Shown here piece after piece: positions 1 to 11,420 of a stretch of 64,000 nucleotides of DNA. Made by a program: the position numbers and the translations under genes. The notes beneath the pieces are model-generated. The model saw only the letters and a program-made list of their open reading frames with translations, did no database searches and was not told where the DNA came from. Each line of letters starts with the position of its first letter. The first letter of the stretch is position 1. Source of the stretch: Rhopalosiphum padi (Eukaryota > Arthropoda > Insecta > Hemiptera > Aphididae); the NCBI RefSeq assembly GCF_020882245.1, contig NC_083600.1, positions 44,177,019 through 44,241,018 on the forward strand, given 5' to 3'.

Positions 1-2440
1 ATTGTACAATTAAATAAATAAATACAAAAGTATGATGAGTGATGCATAGCAATACACAAAGGCTTTTTTTTTTACAAAAGAAATTTTTCATTTTTACTTA
101 CAGTGTTGTATTTACAACGAACCAATGCAAATCTAGTTGACAACTTACAATATACAAAATAGTAAAGTGGTTATGCTACGGATGAATGTTGAGTATGTCA
201 TTGTCAGAAACCTGCAACTAAATAATAGTAAGTATACTATTATAGCGTTACGTTATGAAATTCGTTTCGGTGGTAATTTACTCTCGCCAAATCGTGGGTA
301 AATTGAATATGTAGTTTTAGGCCGCGGAAAAAAAATAAGTAAATATTGGAACGTTTACGTACAAGGAGGCGGGATTTTAGCAAATTGAAAAATTCGAAAT
401 TGCAACTCGCGGACGATGGATATTGTTTCGAACAGTACCATTTTGGACACGTCTGCTCCTACGTACCTATAATATGTAACACGTGTCATTGTTTTGATTA
501 TACTAATATATCATGTGTCAAAAATAATATACATTATAATGTATTATGTTTCTGTTTTGTCGTCGGTTAAACAAAAGAAATTTTCTCTTGTTTTTTCACG
601 TTTGGGTTTACTGCGATTATGAGTTAGTCTCTAAACGTTAAAGTTTAGTAGAGTCGTCTATATGGTACAGCTTATTATAATAATTACAGTACCCTATTTA
701 TAATTTATATGGCTATTAAAAAAAAAAACAATTTAAACTGAAATTCATTTACAATAATAATAATAATAAAATACAAATAATTAGGAAAGGAAATACGATG
801 TAACCACAGTGAGACTGCTTGAAATCCTTGTGTTGAGCGTTCAGTGTTGGCCAGTACATTCATATTTATTTGATAGTATAATTTATCGATTTTCAATATT
901 ATACTTATCGAGAAAAATTACAAAATTGTTTTTTTCAATACTTATTGTATTATTTAAGTCAACACTATTATACATTATCACACACAACGTGACATAACAT
1001 GTAATATGTAAAATATTACAAAGTATTTTATCTCAATATTACTATTACAAGCTAAATACTAGTGTCGAGTATTACTTGTTCTTTATTCGTGACTGGTGTC
1101 AGATCGTGTATATACTACACCTTATCCCTACGATAAATATGATTTTAGTTTATTCTATTTGAAATATCTTAAACAAATTTAAAACTATTTCACTTATAAA
1201 CATGAAGAAATCATATTTATTTAAATTCATATTCCATGATCACTATGTTCTAGAATTTATTGAAAAATAAAATTATATTAGTAAATAAAAATAGAAATTT
1301 AATAAATGAATACACTTTTAAAGCTTGTATAATACATTTACTATTTAGATTTAGGCACTTTTAGGCTTTAAGTATAAAAATATTATAATATATAAATAAA
1401 TAAAATAATAATAATAATAATAATAATAAATGTTTTAAAATCATTAAAACATAATATGTGTGAATTATATCGATATTTTAACTAAGGTGATATATCATAA
1501 CTAAGTGAATCGTGCATAATATCATGGATAAAAACAACTGTTGAAAATTTCTATAGGAAACAGGAAACTACTACACAAATACTGTATTTTGGCATATTCT
1601 TAGATATAGCTGTCTCCATTTAATTTTAATAAAAACGCATTAAATCGATTTATTTAAAACTAAATATGTTAAAAATAGTTAAACACTTTATGTATAAAAT
1701 CTATAATTTATAAGTTTATAATGAATTAATTAACTGTATATTTTTATTTCATTAATGAGCTTCAGGTATGTCAAGAAGTTTGAAATTTGATTAAAATGAA
1801 ATTTTTTAAGTTAGATAGTTATTCTTTAATTTCTCATTAATTTTTAATAATGATTTAACACGTGTAAAAACGTCATTGAGAAATCAGACAACTAATATTG
1901 ATTTAAAATAAATATAGTACAGCTAATATATTAAATAAAAATATTAAAAAAAAAAAAATGTAATTACAAAGTCAACATTTAAAATCTCAATAATGAAAAC
2001 AAGTTTACGAATTTACTTTAATAATAAGTATTAATGTAAAAAAAAAATAAAGAATTTAAATTGATATATTATGAATAATCAATAATTTATAAAAGATATA
2101 ACACACGACGATTTGGACTTAAATAAAAACGAAAGTTTACTTACATACTATTTTAGAGAATAAACATTAACAGGAAAGCAATATAATACCTATCAAGGGA
2201 AGTATGTTTATGGTTATAAAAAATAATTGGATTAAATATATAAGTTGTAGGTAATAAATGATATGGTGTATTATAAATATTTATTACATGACAATTTCAG
2301 AAAAATAAAACATGATTTACCATAAAATTTATTTTATTTATGATGATGTTACTTGAAACATCTTAAAAAATTAATTATATAACCATATTATATTATAAAA
2401 TGATAAATCATTAAACATTTTAAATATTTTTTAAAAATAT
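1..2440. other. AT-rich stretch without a supportable gene
   Basis: Homopolymer-rich intergenic sequence with an AAT microsatellite at 1404-1430. Short open frames at 346-570 and 705-997 have no codon bias, domains or splice context. Confidence 0.6.
1404..1430. repeat. (AAT)n microsatellite
   Basis: About nine uninterrupted AAT units. Confidence 0.9.
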
Positions 2441-2563
2441 CTAAATCTTAAATTTAAGTTTTATTTTAATTTTTGGAAGAATACTGGAGAAACTATAACT
2501 ACTACCACAGCCACAGCTTCCACAGCTTCCACAGCCACCACAGCATGGTGCTAATGAAGCCAT
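2441..2563 (-). CDS. Cys/Gly-rich micro-protein, 40 residues, paralogue of 5392-5523
   Basis: Intact frame ATG (2563-2561) to TAG (2443-2441), 40 residues. The N-terminal half MASLAPCCGGCGSCGSCGCG carries six Cys and six Gly. The C-terminal half is unrelated, Ser-rich and then basic and hydrophobic (ILPKIKIKLKFKI). The start resembles the neighbouring copy (M-x-x-P-C). The upstream flank is also shared: acceptor CTATTTTAG, then ATATTA and TATGTCCAAA just before the ATG, against ATATTA and TACGTCCAAA in the other copy. The exon would start at 2584. AATAAA hexamers at about 2330-2345 on the minus strand could end the transcript roughly 100 bases after the stop. The repeat tract is shorter than in the 43-residue copy, and the tail may read into formerly non-coding sequence. 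Function is unknown. It could also be a decaying duplicate. Confidence 0.45.
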   Translation of the reverse strand: MASLAPCCGGCGSCGSCGCGSSYSFSSILPKIKIKLKFKI

Positions 2564-2586
2564 TTGGACATACATGCATAATATCT
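2564..2586 (-). promoter_or_regulatory. Splice acceptor and leader of Cys/Gly gene 1
   Basis: Minus strand: TTGTTATTGCTATTTTAG, then exon start at 2584 and a 21-base leader to the ATG. The leader and acceptor align with those of the second gene (5524-5552). Confidence 0.45.
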
Positions 2587-3104
2587 AAAATAGCAATAAC
2601 AAATTAAAAACATTATAAGATCATTAATAGCACAATTTTTATAAAGTTTTCTTATTCGCAAAACACACCCTGCTATATAGGCAGTAGGTATAAATTGTAC
2701 CTCGTCATCAAGCAGATCACTGCTATGGATTAAAATTCGATTCAATTAAACTAATTGTTAAAACATTGCATACAAAAATTATTCTAAGCAAAAGCCATCT
2801 GTCAACCTTTATTTCTAAGAATATTTAAAAAATATATTTATATTGCATTAAGTATTTTATTTTTCTATCGACGAATATAATAGGATTCGTCATATAATTA
2901 TTATTATTTAAATATTATTATTATTAATTATAATTTATGATATAAAGAAATGTTTTAAATGCCTACTAAAATATATATTTTATAATAATCGTCACAACAA
3001 AATCGATAAAAAAAAAAAAATCAAAGATTAAATGTATTTTATACGTTTGGCAGTATATTACTTCGTCCCGTAAGATTTTCAATAAGAATTTCTTATATTA
3101 TGGC

Positions 3105-3143
3105 AAGTGAGTTGCGTCTCACATGTTCGGACGCAATTCACTT
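3105..3143. repeat. Hairpin-forming inverted repeat
   Basis: Arms AAGTGAGTTGCGTC (3105-3118) and GACGCAATTCACTT (3130-3143) pair over 14 positions with one G-T wobble, around an 11-base loop. It sits in the putative intron of Cys/Gly gene 1. The surrounding 3055-3200 is richer in CG than its neighbourhood and repeats ACGTC/CGTCC several times, so it may be a small transposon remnant. Confidence 0.6.
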
Positions 3144-3956
3144 ATAGTATTTATTGACGTGTTATTTACGTCCCAACAAATATTACGTCTCGAAATTGCC
3201 GTGTTAAGATAATTTGATATAATCTAGAATATTATAAATTAAGATAAATATCTCGTTAAGACATAACGGAGGCAATATTTTAGAATTTATCAAAAAACAA
3301 TTTTTAGTTCTACAATCAATCAGCACGATACATGTTCTATACTAAGTACGTACGTATGTACTAAATTAAAAAGATTATTGAAATGTGTTCAAAATGAAAT
3401 AAAAATTTCATAATTTAATAATTTGTTTTTGTTTTTTATCATTTACGCTCAAATATTTTTTATATCCATAGTAGTATTAAAATAATTTTAAATTAGTACA
3501 CGTGTTTGTGTTATTGTTATGTTATTATAAACAGTTTGATTTAAAAAAATGTATTCATATGATTAATAAAATTAAATTCGATTTATTGAAACTCAAATTA
3601 GCAAATTTAACAAATAAGATGATAACAAAATATGTAGGTCATATATTAGTACTCAATATTAACTCATAATAATGTGTTTTTTCTTACGAATATTTAAGTA
3701 TAATAATGTAAGAAATTGACTAATTATACCATGAGTCTATTCACAACATTTTAGTATAAGTCGGTACACCTATTTAATTCAACTAATGTAAATTACAATA
3801 ATACATAATTTAAATTAATTTCATTATAATAATTAATTATATAATAAATAACTTTTTGGCAAAAACTATTTCGGCTGTAATAGCAATACTATTAGTAACT
3901 ATAAACTCATTATATTATATCATAAATATTTATAATACATATACATTATCCCTACT

Positions 3957-4122
3957 AAGTAATAAAAGCTGACGGACTGTCTCCATTTAGAATCCTTTTC
4001 TATATACAGTGGTTTATCATTGAATTTAAATAATATAACACATCCATTACAGTCCATTACATACATTATATCCATTAGTCAGTGACAAGGTACAAGCGAC
4101 ACCTACTATATAGCAGAGCGAG
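3957..4122 (-). promoter_or_regulatory. Conserved distal block, putative promoter of Cys/Gly gene 1
   Basis: About 1.4 kb upstream of gene 1 on the minus strand. It holds a TATA-like TATATA at 4112-4107 and an initiator-like TCACT 29 bases downstream (A at 4083). A possible donor GTATGT lies at 4064-4059, which would leave a very short first exon. Blocks of it recur in the same order at 6300-6460 upstream of gene 2 (shared GCTGAC/ACTGAC, TCATTGAA, ACACAT, CCTA-TATA-CAGCAGAG). The role is inferred from this conservation and the motif spacing. Confidence 0.35.
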
Positions 4123-5391
4123 TTCTCCGATTATTAATTTTTTATTTTTCTCCGTTATTTCAAATACTCAAAGGATTTATTTCCTTTTTGCCTTCATAAT
4201 ATACCAACGAGATCTGTTTTGATATGAGAATCATCAAAATTAAAAATCGAATCATTTTGCATAATATGATAAAATTTTCAGTTACACGTTTTTTTAATTT
4301 TTTTTTTTATTATTACATAATATCATTGTTAAAACAATACAATAATCGCTCCACTCAGAATTTAAAAATATATAAGCTCAGTTTAAAACTAAATCAAAAA
4401 AATATTTTTATCCTATTCAACTGCTAATTTATGCACTTGACTACTACTACAATAAAGTATTATGTACAGGTAGTATCGCCAACAACAACAAAAAAAACCG
4501 CGGTGGAAGTATTCAACAATCTATTCCAATAAAACATAACATCGCGTGATCGGAGCTATTCGGTAACGATTACTATACTAATCCGTTAAGACAATAAGAT
4601 GCCATCAAGGCTATACGACAACAAATAAGACGATACGATCGCATTCTACAACACTACCATATAATATTTACGATTTATATAGTGAATAAAATTTCAGTCC
4701 TCAAAGGGTCATTGTATATAATTGAATATTATATAGGTAACCATCGAGTATGAGGCGCGATTCGTTGAATACTAATTCCGATCATCAGACCAAAAACCTG
4801 GTTGGACCAGTAGTAAGTATAATAGGTAAGTGGTAACCATACAAGCAGGAAATTATGTAGGTACTGTTGTGTGAAAAGAGATTTTGTTGTAAACATTTTT
4901 TTAATTTGTTTTATTTGATAGATACACAAGTTATTAAATTAATTATTATAAACAGCTAATTAATATTCAAGTCATGAAAAAATGTGCAAAAATAAATGTT
5001 TTTTGTGAAATTTATTCCAATCGTCACGTAGTCTTTAGAATTTTTGATATTTTTGATTTGTTTAAATTATTATTTTATCTACGTGGGAAAGGATTGGAAA
5101 TTTATATTTATAAGACTATAAAAAATTGATCTGGTTTAACACCGAAAAATTCATATATGAGTGATCATAAACATATAACATAATATGATAATTAAACCAA
5201 ACGATAAAATTATTCAAATCAACAAAAATATCATCAAAAGATAAAAATAAAAAAATGTTGATCATTAATGATTATCGGAATTGTGATTAAAAATAAAAAT
5301 AATTGACCATGTACAATTTTATCAAATCCATTATCATAATTCGGTTTCGTTGTATCGATTTCAACCAATCTCTTGATCAAAGTACATTTTT

Positions 5392-5523
5392 TTAGCAACA
5401 GCCACCACAGCCACAGCCACATTCGCTACAACCACAGCCGCCGCAGCCACATTCTTTACAGCCACAGCCACAGCCACAGTCACAGCCACAGCCACAACAG
5501 CCACAACCGCACGGAGCTGACAT
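5392..5523 (-). CDS. Cys/Gly-rich micro-protein, 43 residues
   Basis: Intact frame ATG (5523-5521) to TAA (5394-5392). It begins MSAPCGCGCC and ends SECGCGCGGCC. Nineteen of 43 residues are Cys and fifteen are Gly, broken only by single Asp, Lys-Glu and Ser-Glu insertions. There is no signal peptide or membrane segment. A splice acceptor (AAAATTTTAG, exon starting at 5550) lies 26 bases upstream of the ATG, so the coding exon is probably exon 2. The density of thiols suggests metal binding or a cross-linked structural protein, comparable in composition to metallothioneins, the CGP-repeat sperm-tail proteins of flies or keratin-associated proteins, but I see no homology to any of them. The frame on the opposite strand, a Ser-His repeat, is a shadow. 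Caution: the coding part is a GGCTGT-type short repeat, so it could be a minisatellite. The matching splice acceptor and second copy argue for a gene. Confidence 0.5.
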   Translation of the reverse strand: MSAPCGCGCCGCGCDCGCGCGCKECGCGGCGCSECGCGCGGCC

Positions 5524-5552
5524 ATATGTTTGGACGTACATCAGTAATATCT
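5524..5552 (-). promoter_or_regulatory. Splice acceptor and leader of Cys/Gly gene 2
   Basis: Minus strand: AAAATTTTAG acceptor with the AG at 5552-5551, then a 27-base leader containing GTCCAAAC before the ATG. It aligns with 2564-2586. Confidence 0.45.
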
Positions 5553-6299
5553 AAAATTTTAAATGATTATAAACGAGTAACTATTCTTAGCGAAGACTTT
5601 ATGTTAGCCTATACTGTAAGTGTTATTTTATTATATATTTAAATTGCTTATAATTTGTATTAATTTTTCTGTTAGTAATAACCAATAGGATAAGTAAAAT
5701 TAGTTTTTAGCAAAAACAAATATCATAATATAACATATGTTATTTTAGTTAATTTGAGACCCGTTCTTGAAAAATTGTCCCATTAGTACCGTATTAGTAT
5801 ACAAATATACACTTATGCGTCTAAAAATTACGATGAAGTTGGTTATGTGGTAATAATATGCTGGGAAAATGATAATTAGTCACCTCCAATAGAACTAGTA
5901 TTTATACAGCTGAAATTTCCACCGTTTGTGATTATAAAACTTAAAAATCGTTTAATTTTAAACTCTGAATGAATTGAATTTACAGTGATGGGTATTTATT
6001 TATTTATTTTATTTTTGTGTTTATTATCACATTTTGGGGTTTCGATTTTAAACTTCAAGCGTGGTTTCTGGTAAAAAATTAGATCATTCAATAAGTACAT
6101 GGAATGGTCAATAGTGAAAATTAAATTTAAAAAAATATTTATTTTGAATATTATTCAAAGGTACTTTTAATGTATATTGTTGTATTTTATACCCATAATG
6201 ACATTTTCAAATGCAATGTTTTCGGCAAAAAATAATTCAACCTACCTATCGCATTACTCAAAGTAAAATTAATTATAATTGTAATAGCAATATTTTAAA

Positions 6300-6460
6300 T
6301 ACATCATAAAATATACTTAGTATAAAGACTGACAGACGACTGAATCGTTTTTCATATGAAATGAATTATCATTGAAGTCAAAGAAACACATACATTATAG
6401 TGACTTATTCATCAACAACGAGGTTCACTGAATACCTAATATACAGCAGAGAGTAGTTAC
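6300..6460 (-). promoter_or_regulatory. Conserved distal block, putative promoter of Cys/Gly gene 2
   Basis: About 0.8-0.9 kb upstream of gene 2. It aligns with 3957-4122. The TATA-like motif is weaker (GTATATTA at 6444-6437) and the clearest initiator-like TCAGTG lies only 14 bases from it. The same GTATGT donor-like motif follows at 6393-6388. Functional start not determined. Confidence 0.3.
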
Positions 6461-6479
6461 CTACTTTGCCCGTTTTTAG

Positions 6480-9400
6480 ATTCAAACTTTTTTCTAACTT
6501 TTTCGACTCCTTGAGCGATTAAAAATCACCATTCAAATAACGAACAAGTAATGCACTTTTAAAAACTGATATCAACTACTAAATGTTGAAACACTCCCAA
6601 CAACATGAGATACCTAAAACAAAAAAGTAGACTTAGTTGCAAACGAAGTCACTTCATCTCAACATCCCATAAAAATAAACCTAACCACACCCTCTGAGAC
6701 ACTAACAACTAGCAACAACAAAACAAAAGGAATGTGATAGAACAATTTTAATAAAGTACTACTTTCAAACAAATAAAGAAATATAAAACCTTTTATTAAA
6801 AAAAAAAAAATGGCACCTTATTTTAAATAGAAAATATGATGTAATAGTCATCACAGTCAAAATAGAACACACGCATTTAAGTGCATTTATTTCACTTACT
6901 CCTCATCATCAAAGAACTTGGCCTGACATGCGAGATAATATGTGAAAAAAATCTTACGATCAATCACGTTGTTACCAAATGCTGAATAGATACCGTAGTA
7001 CGAAAAAACATTATTAACCCGGCATCACTCCAATACGCACTTAACGACTAAAACACACAAATCATTATATTTATTTTTCCATGTATAATAAAAGCGTAAG
7101 CGAAAATATTGCAAGTTAAGTAATTTTTTTTTTAATTTAATTTTTTTATAACCTGTATTTAATAAATTTAAAAGTAAGCTAACAACAACCGTCGTTGAAG
7201 CCTAAACAGATAATAATAAAACAATATAATTGATAGTAATTATTTTAATATTATGTCACACATAATATTATAACAAGTTGTTTTCACTTAGAATTCATAC
7301 TGGCGGACTGTATAAGAGTGCGAATAAGTTCGTATTATAATTATATAATATATTATATAAATTGATTAAAAATATTAATCCAAATACTTTGAAAATTACA
7401 TTGAGTACGATAACTATAATAATGAATGTTATCGTGAAAAATATCGACACTATACATATTATATAAAAAATGTTGAATTCAAATCGTTATTTTTGGTTTA
7501 AATGTAGAATTTTGATGAAAATAATATGAATTAATTATAACTACAAAAAAATTTAAAATTTCACGATTATTTTTACAACATTTGAACTTTAAACGAATAT
7601 AAAAATATTGTGCTTATGAATTTTTGGTGTTTTTTAATAGCTAAAAAATAAATTTATCTGCAATATTGTATATTATATAATATTGAATATTGTATAAAAT
7701 TTTCAAATATTTTGAGTAATCAAATCATATCAACACTTGTACAAGATTAAAATAATTCAATAACAAATTCAAATATCTATAATAGCTTTAAGTTAGCTTA
7801 ATTATTTTGAAAACATCATTGCGTACGCCGTACATATAGAAAATGAATAAACTAAGCCACAGTAGAATGTTTCAAGTCTGCACGGTTAAAATTTTTCCAA
7901 TAACAACAAAACACAAACAACAATCGCGTGATGACTTTTAAACACACACGCAGAATTCTAAAACCCATACACATATATCGTTCTGCTTATAATTTAAAAA
8001 AAAAATAATACAAAACCAGAAACTATTGTATACAAATTTACTAATGGATGGCTATTATTAATTATATAAACTATAACCGTATAGGTCGTTTTAGACTTGA
8101 GATAGCCCAAATCTCAAAGAAATTTTTCAAAACAAAATATAGTTTTTATTGATATTATTGTCTTGGATTTAAAATCTTTTTTAGATCAAAAAATCTACCT
8201 GCAAAACAATGCTATATTATATTATTTTAGAAAATATAAAACATTAAAGATAATTTTTAGTAAGTATACTTACACATTATTCTCAAATAATATTCGTAAA
8301 CGATTGTAATAGTACAAGTGACAACTGTGATACAGTTGGATTACAGCTGTGTACTTGAGAAGTTGTGTGTAACTATTGTAAAGATATTATGATATTTTTT
8401 TTAAGGTGAAATGAACGATATCTCACTGTGATTGTCTCAATAGTCTATAAACGTACACACGGCCAATTTGCGTTTATCAGAACCCATTTTGTGTTGTTAA
8501 ATTTAATATTTTTAACGAATATTGACCTTATGATCAACTTAAAAATAAGGGCATTGCCCGTGATCGGCGTGATCTATATTTGGTTATTTACGATTCATAC
8601 ATTTTTAAAATAGTTAAAAGATATGAGTATGTAAAATATTGAATTACACAAACGCTCGTAACTCGCTTAAAAATTTAAATATTGTAAACAACCATTTCGA
8701 GTAGATCTAATGTTCTCGCCTTTTAAATATTAATCATAGATCAATTGTTATTAATATTAAAGCTAATGACACAAAATCGGCTCTACTGAATGAAAATTTG
8801 ATGGGTTGTTCGTCTGTAAGACGGATACGACACGTGAGGGTGTTGTCTCTTCTTGGAAATTTGTTCCAGTTTTTGAAACATTGCTCGGTTATAAAATATT
8901 AATTATTCAAAACATTAATATTATCATTCGATATACGACGGACAGATCTGAATACGCTATTTGACCTGATCCGCACCGAGACTCGATATCGCCATCACTC
9001 TACAGCGTTTTATTGCTAACAACGCGATTATCAATATATAATATTATGTTTTACCGCGTAAAACGTAGAACATGACCGGCGGCGTCGCACATTAACATTT
9101 TCGATTCCTCTGGGACCGCGTCGACTGCCGGCGGTCGGTCACCGACAAGCCTCCGCGCGTGCATACACCATAATATGCGTGACGTATGGGAATAATTCAT
9201 GAGCCTTTAATTATTTTTTTCCATTAAACAAGCCATTTTATTATTATTTAATTTTTTTCACACGCCACGCACGTAGTGTTATTTTTATAATAATATAATT
9301 CGTAGACGAGACGCGTACACCGCAATGACCGATAGTCGTCGGCGGATTTATTAATACGTACTTACCCACTAGAATGTATACTATTCAACGAAACGTACAA

Positions 9401-10590
9401 TTTGAAGCCTGCAACGCCGTCACTAGATAAAAACTGGGAGTAAAAAATAATGCACTTGTCAAAATCGAAACCATAACCTAATTGTTTGTTTTATAGTTAG
9501 AAAAAAGTCGTAGGTACTATCCATATTATTAAATAGTGTTTAATACGTAAAAACTCATTAAATAAAAAGTACGTTAACACATTGTACAAAAAGAAACGTA
9601 TAATAAATATAGATACTTTATGCAATCATTTGAGGAAAACAATTTTTTATTATAGAACGTATGTTAATTTAATTTTTTCTTTATTTTAAAAGATTTAAAA
9701 AGATTTGTACTGTTGACATATCTGATTCGGGGGGAGTAGCAAAATAACACCTTTGCCCCGCTATCAATTACGCCAGGTGTTGAAACGATGTGACACCTGC
9801 TGGAGACAAGTGACTCACTTATGAAATATTTTTTTTTCGGTTTCATTATAGAAATCTTTTTTTTTTTTTTGTGTTACTAACCTAAATTGTTTTTCTGTTA
9901 AGGTAAATTTAATCTCGAATAAAAACAATAATATTTAATATTTATTTATCTGAGATTCGAATATTATCGTTATCGTCTCGGAAAGAGACTCAGTATATCT
10001 AAAAATGTAAAATGACTAGACTCAATTTACTAAATCATCTACATTTTGATCCATGGATTAATAACTATGTCCAGTTGTACATTCATTTTATGATTGATAT
10101 CTGCAATATTATAATATGTACAATCGTGCACAGTTATCATTGACTTAGTATTTTCGGAATGTTTTCCAAAATATTCCGGGAACATTATAACTCTCAACAT
10201 GTGGTATTGATTTTTTTGGTTCATGTTTATTTGAAAGATTAGTAACATTTTAAATTGTTTTTCGAATAATCTTAAATGTCCACTAAGTAGAGGTATATTT
10301 AATTTTGATTTGATTAATAAATATTATAGTTTATTAGGCAATACATTGTTCATAATTTTAATTTTGTTATAAATTATAATATTGTAATTCATATACATAT
10401 TCGTATTTTTTTCCTCTGTAAGACACCCAACAATATAAAGCTTTAATTCCACAAAAAAAAAAAAAACGTTGTGCCTCACTTGCCATAAAAAAAAATAACA
10501 ATAAAATAAAAATAATAATTCTAGCTAAAGCAATACGGTAACTGCTCGCCCAAACACAAACACTCGTTATAGTTAATGCAAAAATATTAC
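6480..10590. other. Intergenic stretch, no gene seen
   Basis: AT-rich. A CG-richer patch at about 8930-9180 and another at 9720-9810 interrupt it, but neither shows a usable reading frame with splice sites. At 8305-8350 there is a small nested inverted repeat (CAACTGT/ACAGTTG). Confidence 0.5.
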
Positions 10591-10650
10591 CAGGGTCACG
10601 ATGACCAGTGACCACTTCCGAATCTTGGTAACGCTAAAGTGCCGGTCCAT
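10591..10650 (-). CDS. Possible first coding exon, signal-peptide-like
   Basis: About 130 bases downstream of the putative initiator, an ATG (10650-10648) opens 20 codons, MDRHFSVTKIRKWSLVIVTL, and then meets a possible donor GTAATA in phase 0. The basic N-terminus followed by a hydrophobic run would suit the start of a secreted or membrane protein. Against it, a stronger donor (GTAAGT) in the leader at 10708-10703 could splice this segment out, and read straight through the frame ends after five more codons. No downstream exon was found in the remaining 10 kb on this strand. The position downstream of GPA2 made me test it as the start of GPB5; nothing supports that beyond location. Confidence 0.22.
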
Positions 10651-10800
10651 TTCACTACCGTTTCCACCACGGTCGATGTACGGCTTCGTGTATACACCGC
10701 CTACTTACGTGCACATAATTTGATATAATATGTTCTCAAACAAAATTCAGGTGATACGCCGACGACGTGTATAATGTCCCTGAGCGTATTTACGTGCGCA

Positions 10801-10807
10801 TTTTATA
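10801..10807 (-). promoter_or_regulatory. TATA box of a putative minus-strand gene
   Basis: TATAAAA on the minus strand in a locally GC-rich setting, with an initiator-like TCAGGG (A at 10781) 26 bases downstream. This spacing is typical of insect core promoters. The gene it would drive is not identified. Confidence 0.35.
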
Positions 10808-11094
10808 CCCGCGAGATATGGGCTTATGCACGTGTTGCCTGTGAGTGTATCAACAATATTGTCACGTCAATAATACCAATGCCAATATTGACAATCACTG
10901 CGGGCTGTCGAAATCGTTGTAGATTCGGGTCGCAAGTGTCACGTCATTATCGGTTCGGGGATCGAGACTTTGTGTAGGTAGGTTCGAGCAGTGTTCAAAT
11001 CCCGGACTTAACACTTTGTATCGGAACGTCCGTCCGACTACATCGGTAAATCCGCAACAGCAGTCTCGCACAATTATAATATTATATATTATAT

Positions 11095-11420
11095 ACTAGC
11101 TGGTTATATTACCTTGCGTTGCCCGGAGCTAAATAAAACCGAGATGGACGATCGGCCTGCGGCAGATAGTAGTAACTAATAAGTAATTTTTTTGCCAGTA
11201 ACAATAAATTTCGAGTGGAAACAAACGACAAGTATGCGGTTATGGTTTAAATTTTATTTATAGCAAATAAGCTATCCCCAAACGACTTGTCCGATCAATT
11301 ATCAAAATTTGATCAAATTATCTGAATCTTCTTCGATTCATAAAAATCGGTCGAATATGTTTTGATTTTAAAAGCATTCTCGGCCACATACTTTGTCTTT
11401 TATAATATATATAATGGCTG
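11095..11420. repeat. Degraded insect interspersed repeat
   Basis: It opens with CTAGCTGGTTATA and CGTTGCCCGG, and later carries CATAAAAATCGGTCGAATA and TATAATATATATAATGG. This order of phrases (a CTAGCTG-type start, a 'TTGCCCGG' box, an 'AAAATCGGT' box and a TATAATA tail) is a widespread insect repeat. I recognise the pattern from memory; the exact class is not certain. Confidence 0.4.

Noticed and set aside
5373..5642. Ser-His repeat open frame on the plus strand
   Set aside because: It is the antisense shadow of the Cys/Gly frame; GGCTGT repeats read backwards give Ser-His repeats. No start or splice context.
9664..9846. Minus-strand frame in a CG-richer patch, tested as a GPB5 exon
   Set aside because: No cysteine-knot pattern in any frame and no splice sites.
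10985..11015. tRNA-like T-arm (GTTCAAATCCC)
   Set aside because: The five bases on each side do not pair to form a T stem and no acceptor or anticodon arm fits upstream.
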